64,000 nt of DNA, taken from positions 186,001 to 250,000 of the forward strand of contig NZ_JAVXZY010000005.1 of assembly GCF_032337115.1 (NCBI RefSeq), given 5' to 3'. A model generated the notes under the pieces. It saw only the letters and a list, made by a program, of their open reading frames with translations, did not search any database and was not told the DNA's origin. Origin of the DNA: Roseateles_C aquae (lineage in GTDB: Bacteria > Pseudomonadota > Gammaproteobacteria > Burkholderiales > Burkholderiaceae_C). Below, one piece after another: positions 15,405 to 24,073 of this stretch (position 1 is the stretch's first letter; every line of letters starts with the position of its first letter). A program made the translations under genes and the position numbers.

Positions 15405-16124
15405 ATGCGAGATCGGCGTCGGCTGGCTCCGCAGCGATCGCGGCGGGCGGCTTCCTTAGGGCGGGCGCCCTTGTGGTTGTTTGACCTCGACAACACGCTG
15501 CACGATGCCTCGGCGCATGCGTTCAAGGCGTTGAATCGGGCCATGACGGGTTATATCGAGCAGCATCTGCAGCTCGATGCGGTCAGCGCCGCGGGCTTGC
15601 GGCAGCATTACTGGCAGCGCTATGGTGCGACGTTGATCGGGCTGGTTCGGCATCATGGTGTCAGCGCCGCCCATTTCCTGAGCGAGACCCATGCCTTGCC
15701 GGGGTTGGAGGCGCAACTGCGCTGCCATGCCCATGACCGCGCGGCGCTGCGTCGCTTGCCGGGGCGCAAGGTGCTGCTGACCAATGCGCCGCTGGCCTAT
15801 GCGCTGCGTGTGCTGCGCGCGCTGGATCTGCTGCGCCATTTCGACGCGGTGTTGGCGATCGAGCACATGGCCATGTTTGGTGAACTGCGCCCCAAGCCGG
15901 ATGCGCGGATGCTGCGCCACGTCTGCGCGCGCCTGAAGCAGCCGGCCACAGCCTGTGTGCTGGTCGAGGACACGCTGGAACATCAGAAATCGGCGCGTCG
16001 CATCGGCATGCAGACGGTCTGGATGCAGCGCTGGGCCCGCGCGGCCAGCCCGGGCAAGCAGGGCTTGCGCCGCCGCCCTGTCTATGTCGACCGGCGCGTC
16101 AGCAGCCTCATGCAGCTGCTGTGA
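15405..16124 (+). CDS. HAD-family pyrimidine 5'-nucleotidase
   Basis: About 239 aa from ATG 15405, which has GAGGTG at 15391-15396. Motif I FDLDNTLHD supplies the nucleophile Asp and general acid. Motif II is LLTNAP, followed by a Lys in RPKPD and motif III LVEDTLEH. The arrangement matches the SDT1-like pyrimidine nucleotidase subfamily, which dephosphorylates UMP/CMP-type nucleotides. Gene order argB, this HAD gene, slmA is a betaproteobacterial signature. A basic N-terminal extension (RRRLAPQRSRRAA) precedes the domain. Confidence 0.85.
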   Translation: MRDRRRLAPQRSRRAASLGRAPLWLFDLDNTLHDASAHAFKALNRAMTGYIEQHLQLDAVSAAGLRQHYWQRYGATLIGLVRHHGVSAAHFLSETHALPGLEAQLRCHAHDRAALRRLPGRKVLLTNAPLAYALRVLRALDLLRHFDAVLAIEHMAMFGELRPKPDARMLRHVCARLKQPATACVLVEDTLEHQKSARRIGMQTVWMQRWARAASPGKQGLRRRPVYVDRRVSSLMQLL

Positions 16125-16275
16125 GCATGGCTACGGCTGCGCAGCCTGAGTGCTAGCACGGTTTTCAGGGTCTGCTCCTCAGGGTTTGTTCCCCGCCGGC
16201 ATTTGCAACAATCGTGGCTTCTTCTTGCTCTGCGAACGCGCAGCGTCCAGAATCCCTGTCAAGCTATCCGTCACG

Positions 16276-16965
16276 ATGATGTCCGAGTTCAGTGTCCTGA
16301 TCGTCGAAGACCAGGCTCGCTTTCGCGAAGCCTTCGCCCGCTCCTTGGCCCAGGCGCCCGACATCCAGCTGCTCGGCATGGCGGTTGATCTGCATCAGGG
16401 CCGCAAGATGTTCGATCAGACCCAGCCCGATGTGCTGCTGGTCGATCTGGATCTGCCCGGCGGCAGCGGCATCGAGCTGATACGCCATGCCGCGCACAGT
16501 CGGCCGCACTGCGATGTGATGGTGATCTCGGTGTTCGGCGATGAGCAGCATGTGCTGTCCAGCATCGAGGCCGGCGCGACCGGTTACCTGCTCAAGGACA
16601 GTCTGGCGCTGGACCTTGCCGATCAGCTGCGCAGCCTGCGCGGCGGCGGCAGTCCGATCAGCCCGGTGATTGCACGACGGCTGCTGATGCGTCTGGCGCC
16701 CGGCTCGCCCCATGCGGTCACCGCTGCACCGGCCGAAGGCCAGCCGCTGCCGCCGGATGAGCAGGCCATTGCGCTGTCCGAACAGGAGTCCAGGGTGCTG
16801 CATCTGGCGGCCAAGGGTTTCACCTTTGACGAGATCGCCCAGTTCATGACGGTGTCGCCGCACACGGTGATGACTTATGTGAAACGCATCTATCGCAAGC
16901 TGCAGGTGCGCTCCAAGGTCGAGGCGATCTACGAGGCGCGGCGCCTGGGCTGGCTGCGTGACTGA
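16276..16965 (+). CDS. Orphan NarL/LuxR-type response regulator
   Basis: About 229 aa from ATG 16276 or 16279 (MSEFSVLIVEDQ). The receiver domain has the acidic pair in VEDQ, the phospho-acceptor Asp at about residue 56 in LLVDLDLPGG, Ser in VISVFG and Lys in YLLKDS. After a Pro-rich linker comes a LuxR-type helix-turn-helix (SEQESRVLHLAAKG, then MTVSPHTVMTYVKRIYRKL). No histidine kinase is adjacent. It interrupts the usual HAD-slmA neighbourhood, so it may have been inserted in this lineage. The soluble kinase at 24874 is one possible but unproven partner. Confidence 0.88.
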   Translation: MMSEFSVLIVEDQARFREAFARSLAQAPDIQLLGMAVDLHQGRKMFDQTQPDVLLVDLDLPGGSGIELIRHAAHSRPHCDVMVISVFGDEQHVLSSIEAGATGYLLKDSLALDLADQLRSLRGGGSPISPVIARRLLMRLAPGSPHAVTAAPAEGQPLPPDEQAIALSEQESRVLHLAAKGFTFDEIAQFMTVSPHTVMTYVKRIYRKLQVRSKVEAIYEARRLGWLRD

Positions 16966-17071
16966 GCGAGCAGAGGGCGAGCCAGCGGCTGAGTGAAAGC
17001 CCTGCCGTCGCGTCAGGCCGAGGCGTCACAGGGCTGTGCCAGAATCGCCGCAGACCAAGCTGCCTCGCTCT

Positions 17072-17770
17072 ATGCCCCTGCCTGCCTCTGCCTTGCCCAG
17101 CACCGACGCCCCAGCCGATACCTCCGAGGTCGTCAGCGCCGACAGCGCTGTGTCGGCGGCATCGGCCGGCACCACCGGGGCCGAGAAGCGCCGCCGGCCC
17201 AAGCCGGGTGAGCGCCGCGTGCAGATTCTGCAGACCCTGGCCAGCATGCTGGAAACCTCGGGTGCCGAGCGCGTCACCACCGCGGCGCTGGCCGCGCGGC
17301 TGGAGGTCAGCGAGGCGGCGCTGTACCGGCATTTCGCCAGCAAGGCGCAGATGTTCGAGGGGCTGATCGAATTCATCGAAACCAGCATCTTCACGCTGCT
17401 GGCGCAGATCAGCGAACGCGAGGGGTCAGGTCTTGCCCAGTCGCAGAAGATCGTCGCCGTGCTGCTGCAGTTTGGCGAACGCAATCCAGGCATGACGCGG
17501 GTGATGGTCGGCGATGCGCTGGTCTACGAGAACGAGCGGCTGATCCTGCGCATGAACCAGTTCTTTGACCGGGTTGAATCGACGCTGCGCCAGTGCCTGC
17601 GCCACGCGGCCGAAGACCTCGGCTCGGCCACGCCGACGGTGCATGCCAATGCGCAGGCCTCGGTGCTGGTCAGCTTCATCATCGGCCGCCTGCAGCGCTA
17701 TGCCCGCTCGGGCTTCAAGCGCATGCCAACCGAACAGCTCGACGTCGCGCTGCGCCTGCTGGCGTCTTGA
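17072..17770 (+). CDS. slmA: Nucleoid occlusion factor SlmA (TetR family)
   Basis: About 232 aa. SlmA binds specific chromosomal sites and blocks FtsZ ring assembly over the nucleoid. After a 45-residue Ala/Ser/Thr-rich leader comes RRRPKPGERRVQILQTLASML and the TetR helix-turn-helix VTTAALAARLEVSEAALYRHFASKAQMFEGLIEFIE, both close to SlmA. The leader is longer than in E. coli; the exact start (ATG 17072 or GTG 17036) is uncertain. An exact copy of the 16-mer GGGGTCAGGTCTTGCC lies in the coding sequence at 17422-17437, where it encodes part of EGSGLAQ. Confidence 0.88.
   Translation: MPLPASALPSTDAPADTSEVVSADSAVSAASAGTTGAEKRRRPKPGERRVQILQTLASMLETSGAERVTTAALAARLEVSEAALYRHFASKAQMFEGLIEFIETSIFTLLAQISEREGSGLAQSQKIVAVLLQFGERNPGMTRVMVGDALVYENERLILRMNQFFDRVESTLRQCLRHAAEDLGSATPTVHANAQASVLVSFIIGRLQRYARSGFKRMPTEQLDVALRLLAS
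17422..17437 (+). repeat. 16-mer motif GGGGTCAGGTCTTGCC, exact copy in slmA
   Basis: Exact copy, sense to slmA. The motif begins at the third base of a codon here (offset 350 from the start), a different frame from the other exact copies. Confidence 0.85.
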
Positions 17771-17827
17771 ACGCAGTCGGGCGACGCCGGCCGCTACACT
17801 GACCGGCTGCTTGCTGTTCGCATTCCC

Positions 17828-18757
17828 ATGGCTGACTCTCTTGCTGCTTTGCTCCACCGTGCCGAGGCCGTGCTGGCCCGTGTTGAGGCGTTGTTGCCCA
17901 CGCCGCTGGCTGCGCCGGATTGGCAGGCCAGCGCCGCCTTTCGCTACCGCCGCCGTCGTGGCCTGCCGGTGCTGGAGCCGGTGCGGCATCTGGCCGCCAT
18001 CCGGCTGGCCGACATCAAGGAGGTCGAGCCGCAGAAGCAGCGCCTCTTGCGCAATACCGAGCAGTTCGTGCAGGGCCGGCAGGCCAACAATGTGCTGCTC
18101 ACCGGCGCCCGCGGCACTGGCAAGAGCTCGCTGATCAAGGCCTGCCTGAACGAGTTCGCGCCCCAGGGCCTGCGCCTGATCGAGGTCGACAAGGCCGATC
18201 TGGTCGATCTGCCCGATCTGGTGGATCTGGTCGCCGAGGCGCCCGAGCGCTTCATCATCTATTGCGACGACCTCAGCTTCGACGAGGGCGAACCTGGCTA
18301 CAAGGCCTTGAAGTCCATCCTGGATGGCTCGATCGCCGCCGCCAGCGACAACGTGCTGATCTATGCCACCAGCAACCGCCGCCATCTGCTGCCCGAGCAG
18401 ATGCGCGACAACCTGGCCGCCAAGGTCGATGAAAACGGCGAGCTGCATCCCGGTGAGGCGATCGAGGAGAAGGTCTCGCTGTCCGAACGCTTCGGCCTGT
18501 GGGTCAGCTTCTATCCCTTCAGCCAGGACGAGTACCTGGCCATCGTCGCGCAGTGGTTGCGCCATTTCGGGCTCGATGCGGCGACCATCGCCGCCGCCCG
18601 CCAGCCGGCCCTGATCTGGGCGCTGGAGCGTGGTTCGCGCTCAGGCCGCGTCGCCTGGCAATTCGCCCGCGATCTGGCCGGGCGGGGGGCGCTTGACGGC
18701 AGCGTGCCGGCGCCCAGCAGTGCGGCCGTGGCGCCGGAAGGGCTGGACCATGTCTGA
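17828..18757 (+). CDS. DUF815 AAA-type ATP-binding protein
   Basis: A 309-aa cytoplasmic P-loop ATPase. Walker A GARGTGKS is at residues 93-100, Walker B is FIIYCDDLSF, a sensor-like motif YATSNRRHL follows, and the C-terminus carries VAWQFARDLAGR. This is the DUF815 family found next to a Nudix gene in many Burkholderiales. Biological role is unknown; the family is related to AAA+ helicase-loader-like ATPases. Its stop overlaps the following Nudix gene by 8 bases, so the pair is probably coupled. Confidence 0.88.
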   Translation: MADSLAALLHRAEAVLARVEALLPTPLAAPDWQASAAFRYRRRRGLPVLEPVRHLAAIRLADIKEVEPQKQRLLRNTEQFVQGRQANNVLLTGARGTGKSSLIKACLNEFAPQGLRLIEVDKADLVDLPDLVDLVAEAPERFIIYCDDLSFDEGEPGYKALKSILDGSIAAASDNVLIYATSNRRHLLPEQMRDNLAAKVDENGELHPGEAIEEKVSLSERFGLWVSFYPFSQDEYLAIVAQWLRHFGLDAATIAAARQPALIWALERGSRSGRVAWQFARDLAGRGALDGSVPAPSSAAVAPEGLDHV

Positions 18758-19232
18758 GCCGATGAAGACCCTGCCCACCAACTCCCCCTACAACCCGGAC
18801 CGCCGCCCGGTCGATGTGGCCGTCGGCGTGCTGGTGTGCCGCGATGCCGAGGGCCATGAGGGCGAGTTCCTGCTGACCTCACGGCCGGCCGGCAAGGTCT
18901 ATGCCGGCTACTGGGAATACCCGGGCGGCAAGCTGGAGGCGGGCGAGACGGTTGAGGAGGCGCTGCGCCGCGAACTGCAGGAGGAGCTCGGCATCACGAT
19001 TGGCGCCGCCCACCCCTGGAAGATCGAGGAGATGGACTATCCCCATGCCCGCGTGCGCCTGCATTTCTGCAAGGTCTACGACTGGCAGGGTGAGTTTCAG
19101 ATGCGCGAGCAGCAGCAGATGGCCTGGCAGACGCTGCCGGTGCAGGTGCAGCCGGTGCTGCCCGGCACCGTGCCCGTGCTGCAGTGGTTTGCCGCCGAGC
19201 GCGGCCATGCCGGGCCGACCCACATCGGGTGA
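18750..19232 (+). CDS. Nudix hydrolase, MutT-like 8-oxo-dGTP diphosphatase
   Basis: A 160-aa protein from ATG 18750, overlapping the DUF815 stop. The Nudix box begins GKLEAGETVEEALRRE and continues LQEELGI (residues 60-82), with the REQEEL-type catalytic glutamates intact. DVAVGVLVCRD at the N-terminus and WEYPGGK are typical of MutT, which removes oxidised guanine nucleotides. A His/Trp-containing C-terminus (MAWQTLPVQVQPVLPGTVPVL) follows. MutT activity is the best guess, but other pyrophosphohydrolase substrates are possible. Confidence 0.86.
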   Translation: MSEPMKTLPTNSPYNPDRRPVDVAVGVLVCRDAEGHEGEFLLTSRPAGKVYAGYWEYPGGKLEAGETVEEALRRELQEELGITIGAAHPWKIEEMDYPHARVRLHFCKVYDWQGEFQMREQQQMAWQTLPVQVQPVLPGTVPVLQWFAAERGHAGPTHIG

Positions 19233-19259
19233 TAGGCGCGGCTGACCTACACTGCGGCC

Positions 19260-19652
19260 ATGGATTGCCTGGATCAGATCAAGTGGGACGACAAGGGCCT
19301 GGTGCCCGTGATTGCCCAGGAACGCGACAGCGGCGATGTCGTGATGTTCGCCTGGATGAACCGCGAAGCGTTGGCGCAGACCATCGCCCGTGGCGAGGCG
19401 GTGTACTGGAGCCGCTCGCGCAACAGGCTCTGGCACAAGGGCGAGGAAAGCGGCCATGTGCAGAAGGTGCACGAGCTGCGGCTGGACTGCGACAACGATG
19501 TACTGCTCCTGCGCATCACCCAGCAAGGCCACGAGCCCGGCATTGCCTGCCACACCGGGCGCCATTCCTGCTTCTATCAGCGCCTGGACGAGGGCCGCTG
19601 GATGGCGGTCGAGCCGGTGCTCAAAGATCCTGCGACGATGTATTCCAAATGA
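19260..19652 (+). CDS. hisI: Phosphoribosyl-AMP cyclohydrolase
   Basis: A 130-aa single-function HisI, which opens the adenine ring of phosphoribosyl-AMP in histidine synthesis. Metal sites are visible: Mg-binding DCDND at residues 76-80, and zinc ligands Cys97 and Cys104 in CHTGRHSCF. VVMFAWMNREAL and WSRSRNRLWHKGEESGH are family blocks. It is not fused to HisE; the two genes overlap by ATGA. hisGDCBHAF are not upstream here, so the histidine genes are split in this genome. Confidence 0.96.
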   Translation: MDCLDQIKWDDKGLVPVIAQERDSGDVVMFAWMNREALAQTIARGEAVYWSRSRNRLWHKGEESGHVQKVHELRLDCDNDVLLLRITQQGHEPGIACHTGRHSCFYQRLDEGRWMAVEPVLKDPATMYSK

Positions 19653-20002
19653 GTGACGCTGCCCCTGCCCTGAACGGCAATGACATCCTGGCCCGCATTG
19701 CCGATGTGATCGACTCGCGCAAGCCCTCGGCTGGCGGCGACCCCTCGGCCAGCTATGTGGCCAAGCTGTTTGACAAAGGCCTGGACCACATCCTGAAAAA
19801 GGTTGGCGAAGAGGCCACCGAGGTGGTCATCGCCGCCAAGGATGGCGATCCCGACAAGCTGGTCTATGAGGTGGCCGACCTCTGGTTCCATTCGATGGTG
19901 GCCCTGGCCGCCCAGGGCCTGCGGCCCGAGGCAGTGCTGGCCGAGCTGGGCCGCCGCGAAGGCTTGTCTGGCCTGGAAGAATTCGCCCGACGCAGCCGCT
20001 GA
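19649..20002 (+). CDS. hisE: Phosphoribosyl-ATP pyrophosphatase
   Basis: A 117-aa MazG-like protein that converts phosphoribosyl-ATP to phosphoribosyl-AMP, the step before HisI. ATG 19649 overlaps the hisI stop by four bases. Signature segments: DILARIADVIDSRK, SYVAKLFDKGLDHILKKVGEEATE and KLVYEVADLWFHSMVAL; the EEATE and EVADLWFH motifs supply the Mg-binding acidic residues. Confidence 0.95.
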   Translation: MSDAAPALNGNDILARIADVIDSRKPSAGGDPSASYVAKLFDKGLDHILKKVGEEATEVVIAAKDGDPDKLVYEVADLWFHSMVALAAQGLRPEAVLAELGRREGLSGLEEFARRSR

Positions 20003-20037
20003 GCGGCGTGTCTCTATCCTTTTTTGCCCCCGACGCC

Positions 20038-20385
20038 ATGTCACACGACCCGAACTGCATCTTCTGCAAGATCGTTGCCGGCCAGATTCCGTCCAAGAAG
20101 GCCTATGAGGACGAGTATCTGCTCGCCTTTCACGACATCAACCCCTGGGCGCCGGTGCACCTGCTGATCATTCCCAAGCTGCATATCGCCAGCATGGCCG
20201 ATCTGCACGACGGCCATGCCGAGCTGCTCGGCCGCATGGGCGTGCTGGCGCCCAAGCTGATGCGCGAACTGGGCGTCAGCAACGGCTTTCGCACGGTGAT
20301 CAACACCGGGCCGGACGGTGGTCAGGAGGTCTATCACCTGCATATGCACGTGATGGGCGGCCCCCGGCCATGGCTGAAGGGCTGA
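20038..20385 (+). CDS. hinT: HIT-family nucleotide hydrolase HinT
   Basis: A 115-aa protein from ATG 20038 (MSHDPNCIFCKIVAG). The histidine triad is HLHMHVMGG (His100, 102, 104), and DINPWAPVHLLIIPK is the nucleotide-contact region. HinT enzymes cleave purine phosphoramidates such as AMP-lysine. It lies between hisE and tatA, a conserved position in betaproteobacteria. Confidence 0.93.
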   Translation: MSHDPNCIFCKIVAGQIPSKKAYEDEYLLAFHDINPWAPVHLLIIPKLHIASMADLHDGHAELLGRMGVLAPKLMRELGVSNGFRTVINTGPDGGQEVYHLHMHVMGGPRPWLKG

Positions 20386-20515
20386 GGGCCGCCCGGGCCG
20401 CAATGCGGCCCATAGCTGTACTGTGAATATGCAAATGCCGGGGGCGCGGGCGCGTCCGTCGGCGATCTGTCATGCTGACCACTTAAAATGGTCGATTCGT
20501 TTTCAGGAGATCAAT

Positions 20516-20761
20516 ATGGGTTCCATGAGCATTTGGCACTGGCTGATCGTGCTGGTCGTGGTGATTGCGGTGTTCGGCACCAAGAAGCTCCGGAACGTCG
20601 GTACCGACCTCGGTGCAGCGGTCAAGGGCTTCAAGGACGGCATCAAGGATGGCGCTGCCGACGGCGCTGATCAGCCCGGCCAGCCGACGTCCCAGCAACT
20701 GGCCCAGCGCAAGGCCAACGACCCGAACACGGTCGACGTCGACGCCAAGACCAAGAGCTGA
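20516..20761 (+). CDS. tatA: Twin-arginine translocase subunit TatA
   Basis: An 81-aa protein with AGGAG 12 bases before ATG 20516. One N-terminal membrane helix (residues 7-20), the hinge FGTKKLRN, an amphipathic helix (TDLGAAVKGFKDGIK) and a polar tail. TatA polymerises to form the pore for folded proteins. First gene of tatABC. It serves, among others, any Tat substrate such as the 332-aa protein at 53637. Confidence 0.96.
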   Translation: MGSMSIWHWLIVLVVVIAVFGTKKLRNVGTDLGAAVKGFKDGIKDGAADGADQPGQPTSQQLAQRKANDPNTVDVDAKTKS

Positions 20762-20798
20762 TGGCCGTGCTGCTCATCGCTGATGGCCGGCACCCGGC

Positions 20799-21272
20799 AT
20801 GATTGATTTCGGTTTTGACAAGCTGGCCCTGATCGGTGCGGTCGCGCTGATCGTCATCGGGCCGGAGAAGTTGCCGCGTGTGGCCCGTACCGTCGGCCAC
20901 CTGCTGGGCAAGGCGCAGCGCTATGTGTCTGATGTCAAGGCCGAGGTCAACCGCTCGATCGAACTGGAGGAACTTCAGAAGATGAAGGGCCAGTTCGAGA
21001 CGGCGGCGCGCGAGGCCGGCCAGAGCGTGCAGCAGGAGATCCACTCGGCCACTCAGGTGTTTGACCAGACCTGGTCCGACATCAGTGGCAGCGGCGCGGA
21101 TCACAGTGTGGGCTACACGCCGCTGCCGCCCAGCTACCGCCACCCGAAGAAGAACTGGCGCCTGAAGCGGGGCGCGACCCCGCTCTGGTACAAGCAGCGC
21201 ACCGGTGTGCGCCGCCATACCCAGTCCGGCGCCGCTCGCGTGGCGCGTTTCCGCCCGCCCCGCAGGCCCTGA
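20799..21272 (+). CDS. tatB: Twin-arginine translocase subunit TatB
   Basis: A 157-aa protein: short N-terminal segment MIDFGFDKLALIGAVALIVIG, the hinge GPEKLPRVARTVG, then a long amphipathic region with predicted coiled coil (residues 40-75). The tail is Pro- and Arg-rich and reaches HPKKNWRLKRG. TatB with TatC recognises the signal peptide. Its stop overlaps the tatC start by one base. Confidence 0.95.
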   Translation: MIDFGFDKLALIGAVALIVIGPEKLPRVARTVGHLLGKAQRYVSDVKAEVNRSIELEELQKMKGQFETAAREAGQSVQQEIHSATQVFDQTWSDISGSGADHSVGYTPLPPSYRHPKKNWRLKRGATPLWYKQRTGVRRHTQSGAARVARFRPPRRP

Positions 21273-22060
21273 TGAGCACTCCCCAAGACGACGAACTCGC
21301 TGGCACCGAACAACCGTTCGTGTCGCATCTGATCGAGCTGCGTGATCGCCTGATCCGCGCGGTGATTGCGATCGCGCTGGGCTTCGGCCTGCTGTGCCTC
21401 TATCCCGGCCCGGCCGGCTTGTACGACCTGCTGGCCGCGCCGCTGGTCGCCCATCTGCCCGATGGCGCGACGATGATCGCCACCAATGTGCTGTCGCCCT
21501 TTCTGGTGCCACTGAAGATCACGCTGCTGGCCGGCTTCCTGCTGGCGCTGCCGGTGGTACTCTACCAGGTCTGGGCCTTTGTGGCGCCGGGGCTGTATTC
21601 GCATGAAAAGCGTCTGGTGCTGCCGCTGGTGGTGTCGAGCACCGGGCTGTTCTTCGTTGGCGTGGCCTTCTGCTACTTCTTCGTGTTCGGCAAGGTCTTT
21701 ACCTTCATCCAGAGCTTTGCACCGAAGAGCATCCGCGCCGCGCCCGATATCGAGGCCTATCTGAGCTTTGTGATGACGATGTTCATCGCCTTCGGCGCCG
21801 CCTTCGAGGTGCCGGTGGTGGTGGTGGTGCTGGCGCGCATGGGCCTGGTCAGCATCGAGAAGCTGCGCGAATGGCGCGGCTACTTCATCGTGCTTGCCTT
21901 TGTGATTGCCGCAGTGATCACGCCGCCGGACATCGTCTCGCAGCTGGCGTTGGCGGTGCCGATGTGCCTTCTTTATGAGGTCGGCATTTTTGCGGCTGGC
22001 TATTTCGTCCGCTATTCCAAGCCGCCCGAGACCGAGGGGCAAGAGCAGCAGGGCAATTGA
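21272..22060 (+). CDS. tatC: Twin-arginine translocase subunit TatC
   Basis: A 262-aa integral membrane protein with six hydrophobic helices. Family sequences: FVSHLIELRDRLIRA at the N-terminus, the PFLVPLKITLLAG segment, YQVWAFVAPGLYSHEKR and FGAAFEVPVVVVVL with the conserved Glu of the signal-peptide site. A cytoplasmic tail (KPPETEGQEQQGN) ends the protein. It follows tatB with a one-base overlap. Confidence 0.96.
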   Translation: MSTPQDDELAGTEQPFVSHLIELRDRLIRAVIAIALGFGLLCLYPGPAGLYDLLAAPLVAHLPDGATMIATNVLSPFLVPLKITLLAGFLLALPVVLYQVWAFVAPGLYSHEKRLVLPLVVSSTGLFFVGVAFCYFFVFGKVFTFIQSFAPKSIRAAPDIEAYLSFVMTMFIAFGAAFEVPVVVVVLARMGLVSIEKLREWRGYFIVLAFVIAAVITPPDIVSQLALAVPMCLLYEVGIFAAGYFVRYSKPPETEGQEQQGN

Positions 22061-22107
22061 GCGGCTGATCGGCTGCTCGGCTGCTGGCAGGCTCTAGACT
22101 GCGGGGC

Positions 22108-23415
22108 ATGAATCCCACGCTGTCCCCCCGCGAGCTGCTGCGCCAGCTCTACCAGGCTGCGGTCTCGCGTGCGCTGCCGGCGATGCAGATGGCCGCCCAT
22201 CTGCCCGCGCCACCCGATTCACGTGGAGGCCGTACGCTGGTCATCGGCGCCGGCAAGGCGGGCGGCTCGATGGCCGCCGCGCTGGATGCGCTGTGGCCGG
22301 CCGAGGCCCAGCTGTCTGGCCTGGTCGTCACCCGCTACGACCATGTGCCGCCCGACTACCGCTCAGGCCCGCGCCGCATCGAGGTCGTCGAGGCGGCCCA
22401 TCCGGTACCCGACGCCGCCGGCCGCCAGGCCGCCGAGCGCATGCTGGCGCTGTGCCAGGGCCTGCGGCCCGAGGATCTGGTGATCTGCCTGATCTCCGGC
22501 GGCGGCTCGGCGCTGCTGAGCCTGCCGGCGCCGGGGCTGGGCCTGGAGCAAAAGCGCGACGTCAACCGGGCTCTGCTGCGCAGCGGCGCGACGATTGCCG
22601 AAATGAACTGCGTGCGCAAGCATCTGTCTGCCATCAAGGGCGGGCGCCTGGCCGCTGCCTGTGCTCCGGCTGAAGTGCTGACGCTGATGATTTCCGATGT
22701 GCCCGGCGACGATCCGGCCATCATCGCCTCCGGCCCCACCGTGCCCGACCCGACGCTGTGCGAAGACGCGCTGGCCATCTGCCGGCGCTACCGGATCGAG
22801 TTGCCACCGGCGGCGCAGCAAGGCCTGAGCAGCGGCGCCTACGAGACGCCCAAGCCCGGCGACGCCTGTTTTGCCGGCCAGCGACTGGCCATGCTGGCCA
22901 CACCGCAGCTGAGCCTGGAGGCAGCCGCCGATCACGCACGCAGCCTGGGCCTGGCTGCGCACATCCTGTCGGACGAGATCGAGGGCGAGTCTCGCGATAT
23001 CGGCCTGATGCATGCGGCGCTGGCCCGTGCGGTGGCGCGGCGCGGCGCGCCGTTTGCCAAGCCCTGTGTGATCCTGTCCGGCGGCGAAACGACGGTGACC
23101 GTGCAGTCACGTTCGGTGCCGGGCCGCGGCGGCCGCGCTACTGAGTTTCTGCTCGGCTGCGCGATCGGCCTGCAGGGCGAGCCCGGCGTCCATGTGCTGG
23201 CCGCGGATACCGATGGCATCGACGGCGTTGAAGACAATGCCGGCGCCTTCCTGACGCCCAGCACCCTGGCCCGCGCGGCGGCGCTGGGGCTGAAACCGGC
23301 CGATCATCTGGAGCGCAACGACGCCTACAGCTTCTTTGCGCCCCTGGGCGATCTGTTCACGCCGGGGCCGACCTTCACCAATGTGAACGACTTTCGCGCG
23401 CTGCTGGTGCTCTGA
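22108..23415 (+). CDS. Glycerate 2-kinase / hydroxypyruvate reductase-like protein (MOFRL family)
   Basis: A 435-aa protein with the DUF4147 N-terminal domain (TLVIGAGKAGGSMAAALDAL) and the C-terminal MOFRL domain (SGGETTVTVQ, GRGGRATEFLLG, TDGIDGVEDNAGAFL). Members are glycerate 2-kinases, formerly called TtuD hydroxypyruvate reductases, acting in glyoxylate, tartrate or serine-cycle metabolism. A catalytic Lys in the GAGKAGG loop and Arg in NRALL are at expected places. It follows tatC with a short gap; cotranscription is possible but unproven. No tartronate-semialdehyde genes lie beside it. Confidence 0.88.
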   Translation: MNPTLSPRELLRQLYQAAVSRALPAMQMAAHLPAPPDSRGGRTLVIGAGKAGGSMAAALDALWPAEAQLSGLVVTRYDHVPPDYRSGPRRIEVVEAAHPVPDAAGRQAAERMLALCQGLRPEDLVICLISGGGSALLSLPAPGLGLEQKRDVNRALLRSGATIAEMNCVRKHLSAIKGGRLAAACAPAEVLTLMISDVPGDDPAIIASGPTVPDPTLCEDALAICRRYRIELPPAAQQGLSSGAYETPKPGDACFAGQRLAMLATPQLSLEAAADHARSLGLAAHILSDEIEGESRDIGLMHAALARAVARRGAPFAKPCVILSGGETTVTVQSRSVPGRGGRATEFLLGCAIGLQGEPGVHVLAADTDGIDGVEDNAGAFLTPSTLARAAALGLKPADHLERNDAYSFFAPLGDLFTPGPTFTNVNDFRALLVL

Positions 23416-23429
23416 AGCAAGGCTGTAGA

Positions 23430-23993
23430 TCAGCCACCAACGCCGCGGCGCGCCGACATCTCCTGCCCCATGGCCGCCTCGGCCTCGGGGCTGAGCAGCG
23501 ACTGGGCGCAGGGGAAGATCAGTTCATCCTCGGTCTTCAGATGCTGTTCGTGCGTTTTGACGAAGGTTTCGGCAGCGCGGCCGAGCAGATCCAGCAGCAC
23601 CGGCGGCACATCGCCATCGGCCAGCCGCCCAACCTGGAACAGCTGTGCGCGCAGCACCTCCCATTGAGCGATCAGGCGCTGGTGTTCGTCGCGCAGACGC
23701 TGGCAGGCCTTGCCCAGGGTCAGGTCGCCCAGAGCATCGATGGCCGGGAAGACGTGCAACTCCTCGTCCTCGTGGTGCAGCGGCGCGGCGATATCGAAAT
23801 AACGCAGCACCTGCTGGGCGGCATCGCGTGCCTCACGATCCAGACCCTGCTCGCGCAGATGCTGCAGCAGGCGCTGGAGCAGCGCCAGGCTGTCGTTCAC
23901 CTTGTCGTGGCAGGCGCTCAGCAAGCTAAACGGCGCCTCGTAGCTGCTGCCGGCTTGCTGCGCCACTTGGGGCATGGGAAGGGGGGAGGGCAT
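23430..23993 (-). CDS. Hemerythrin-like cation-binding protein
   Basis: About 187 aa from ATG 23991-23993 (MPSPLPMPQ). A single HHE four-helix bundle: LLSACHDKVND (His29), PLHHEDEELHVFP (His73, His74, Glu78, His80), LRDEHQRLI and KTHEQHLKTEDELIFP give the usual set of five His and two acidic di-iron ligands. These proteins bind O2 or take part in iron or nitric-oxide stress responses. It is divergent from a Crp/Fnr gene and may be its target (inference). The start could instead be the next Met. Confidence 0.85.
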   Translation of the reverse strand: MPSPLPMPQVAQQAGSSYEAPFSLLSACHDKVNDSLALLQRLLQHLREQGLDREARDAAQQVLRYFDIAAPLHHEDEELHVFPAIDALGDLTLGKACQRLRDEHQRLIAQWEVLRAQLFQVGRLADGDVPPVLLDLLGRAAETFVKTHEQHLKTEDELIFPCAQSLLSPEAEAAMGQEMSARRGVGG

Positions 23994-24073
23994 CGGCTGA
24001 TTGTGCCGCTTTTGATGTGCAGCAGGGTCTTCGATTTGCGGGCTTTGCCAAGCTTGTCGCGCTGCGACGGCTT

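Noticed and set aside
14051..15544. A 497-codon open frame on the minus strand
   Set aside because: Runs antisense through argB and across the third intergenic repeat, with no family match.
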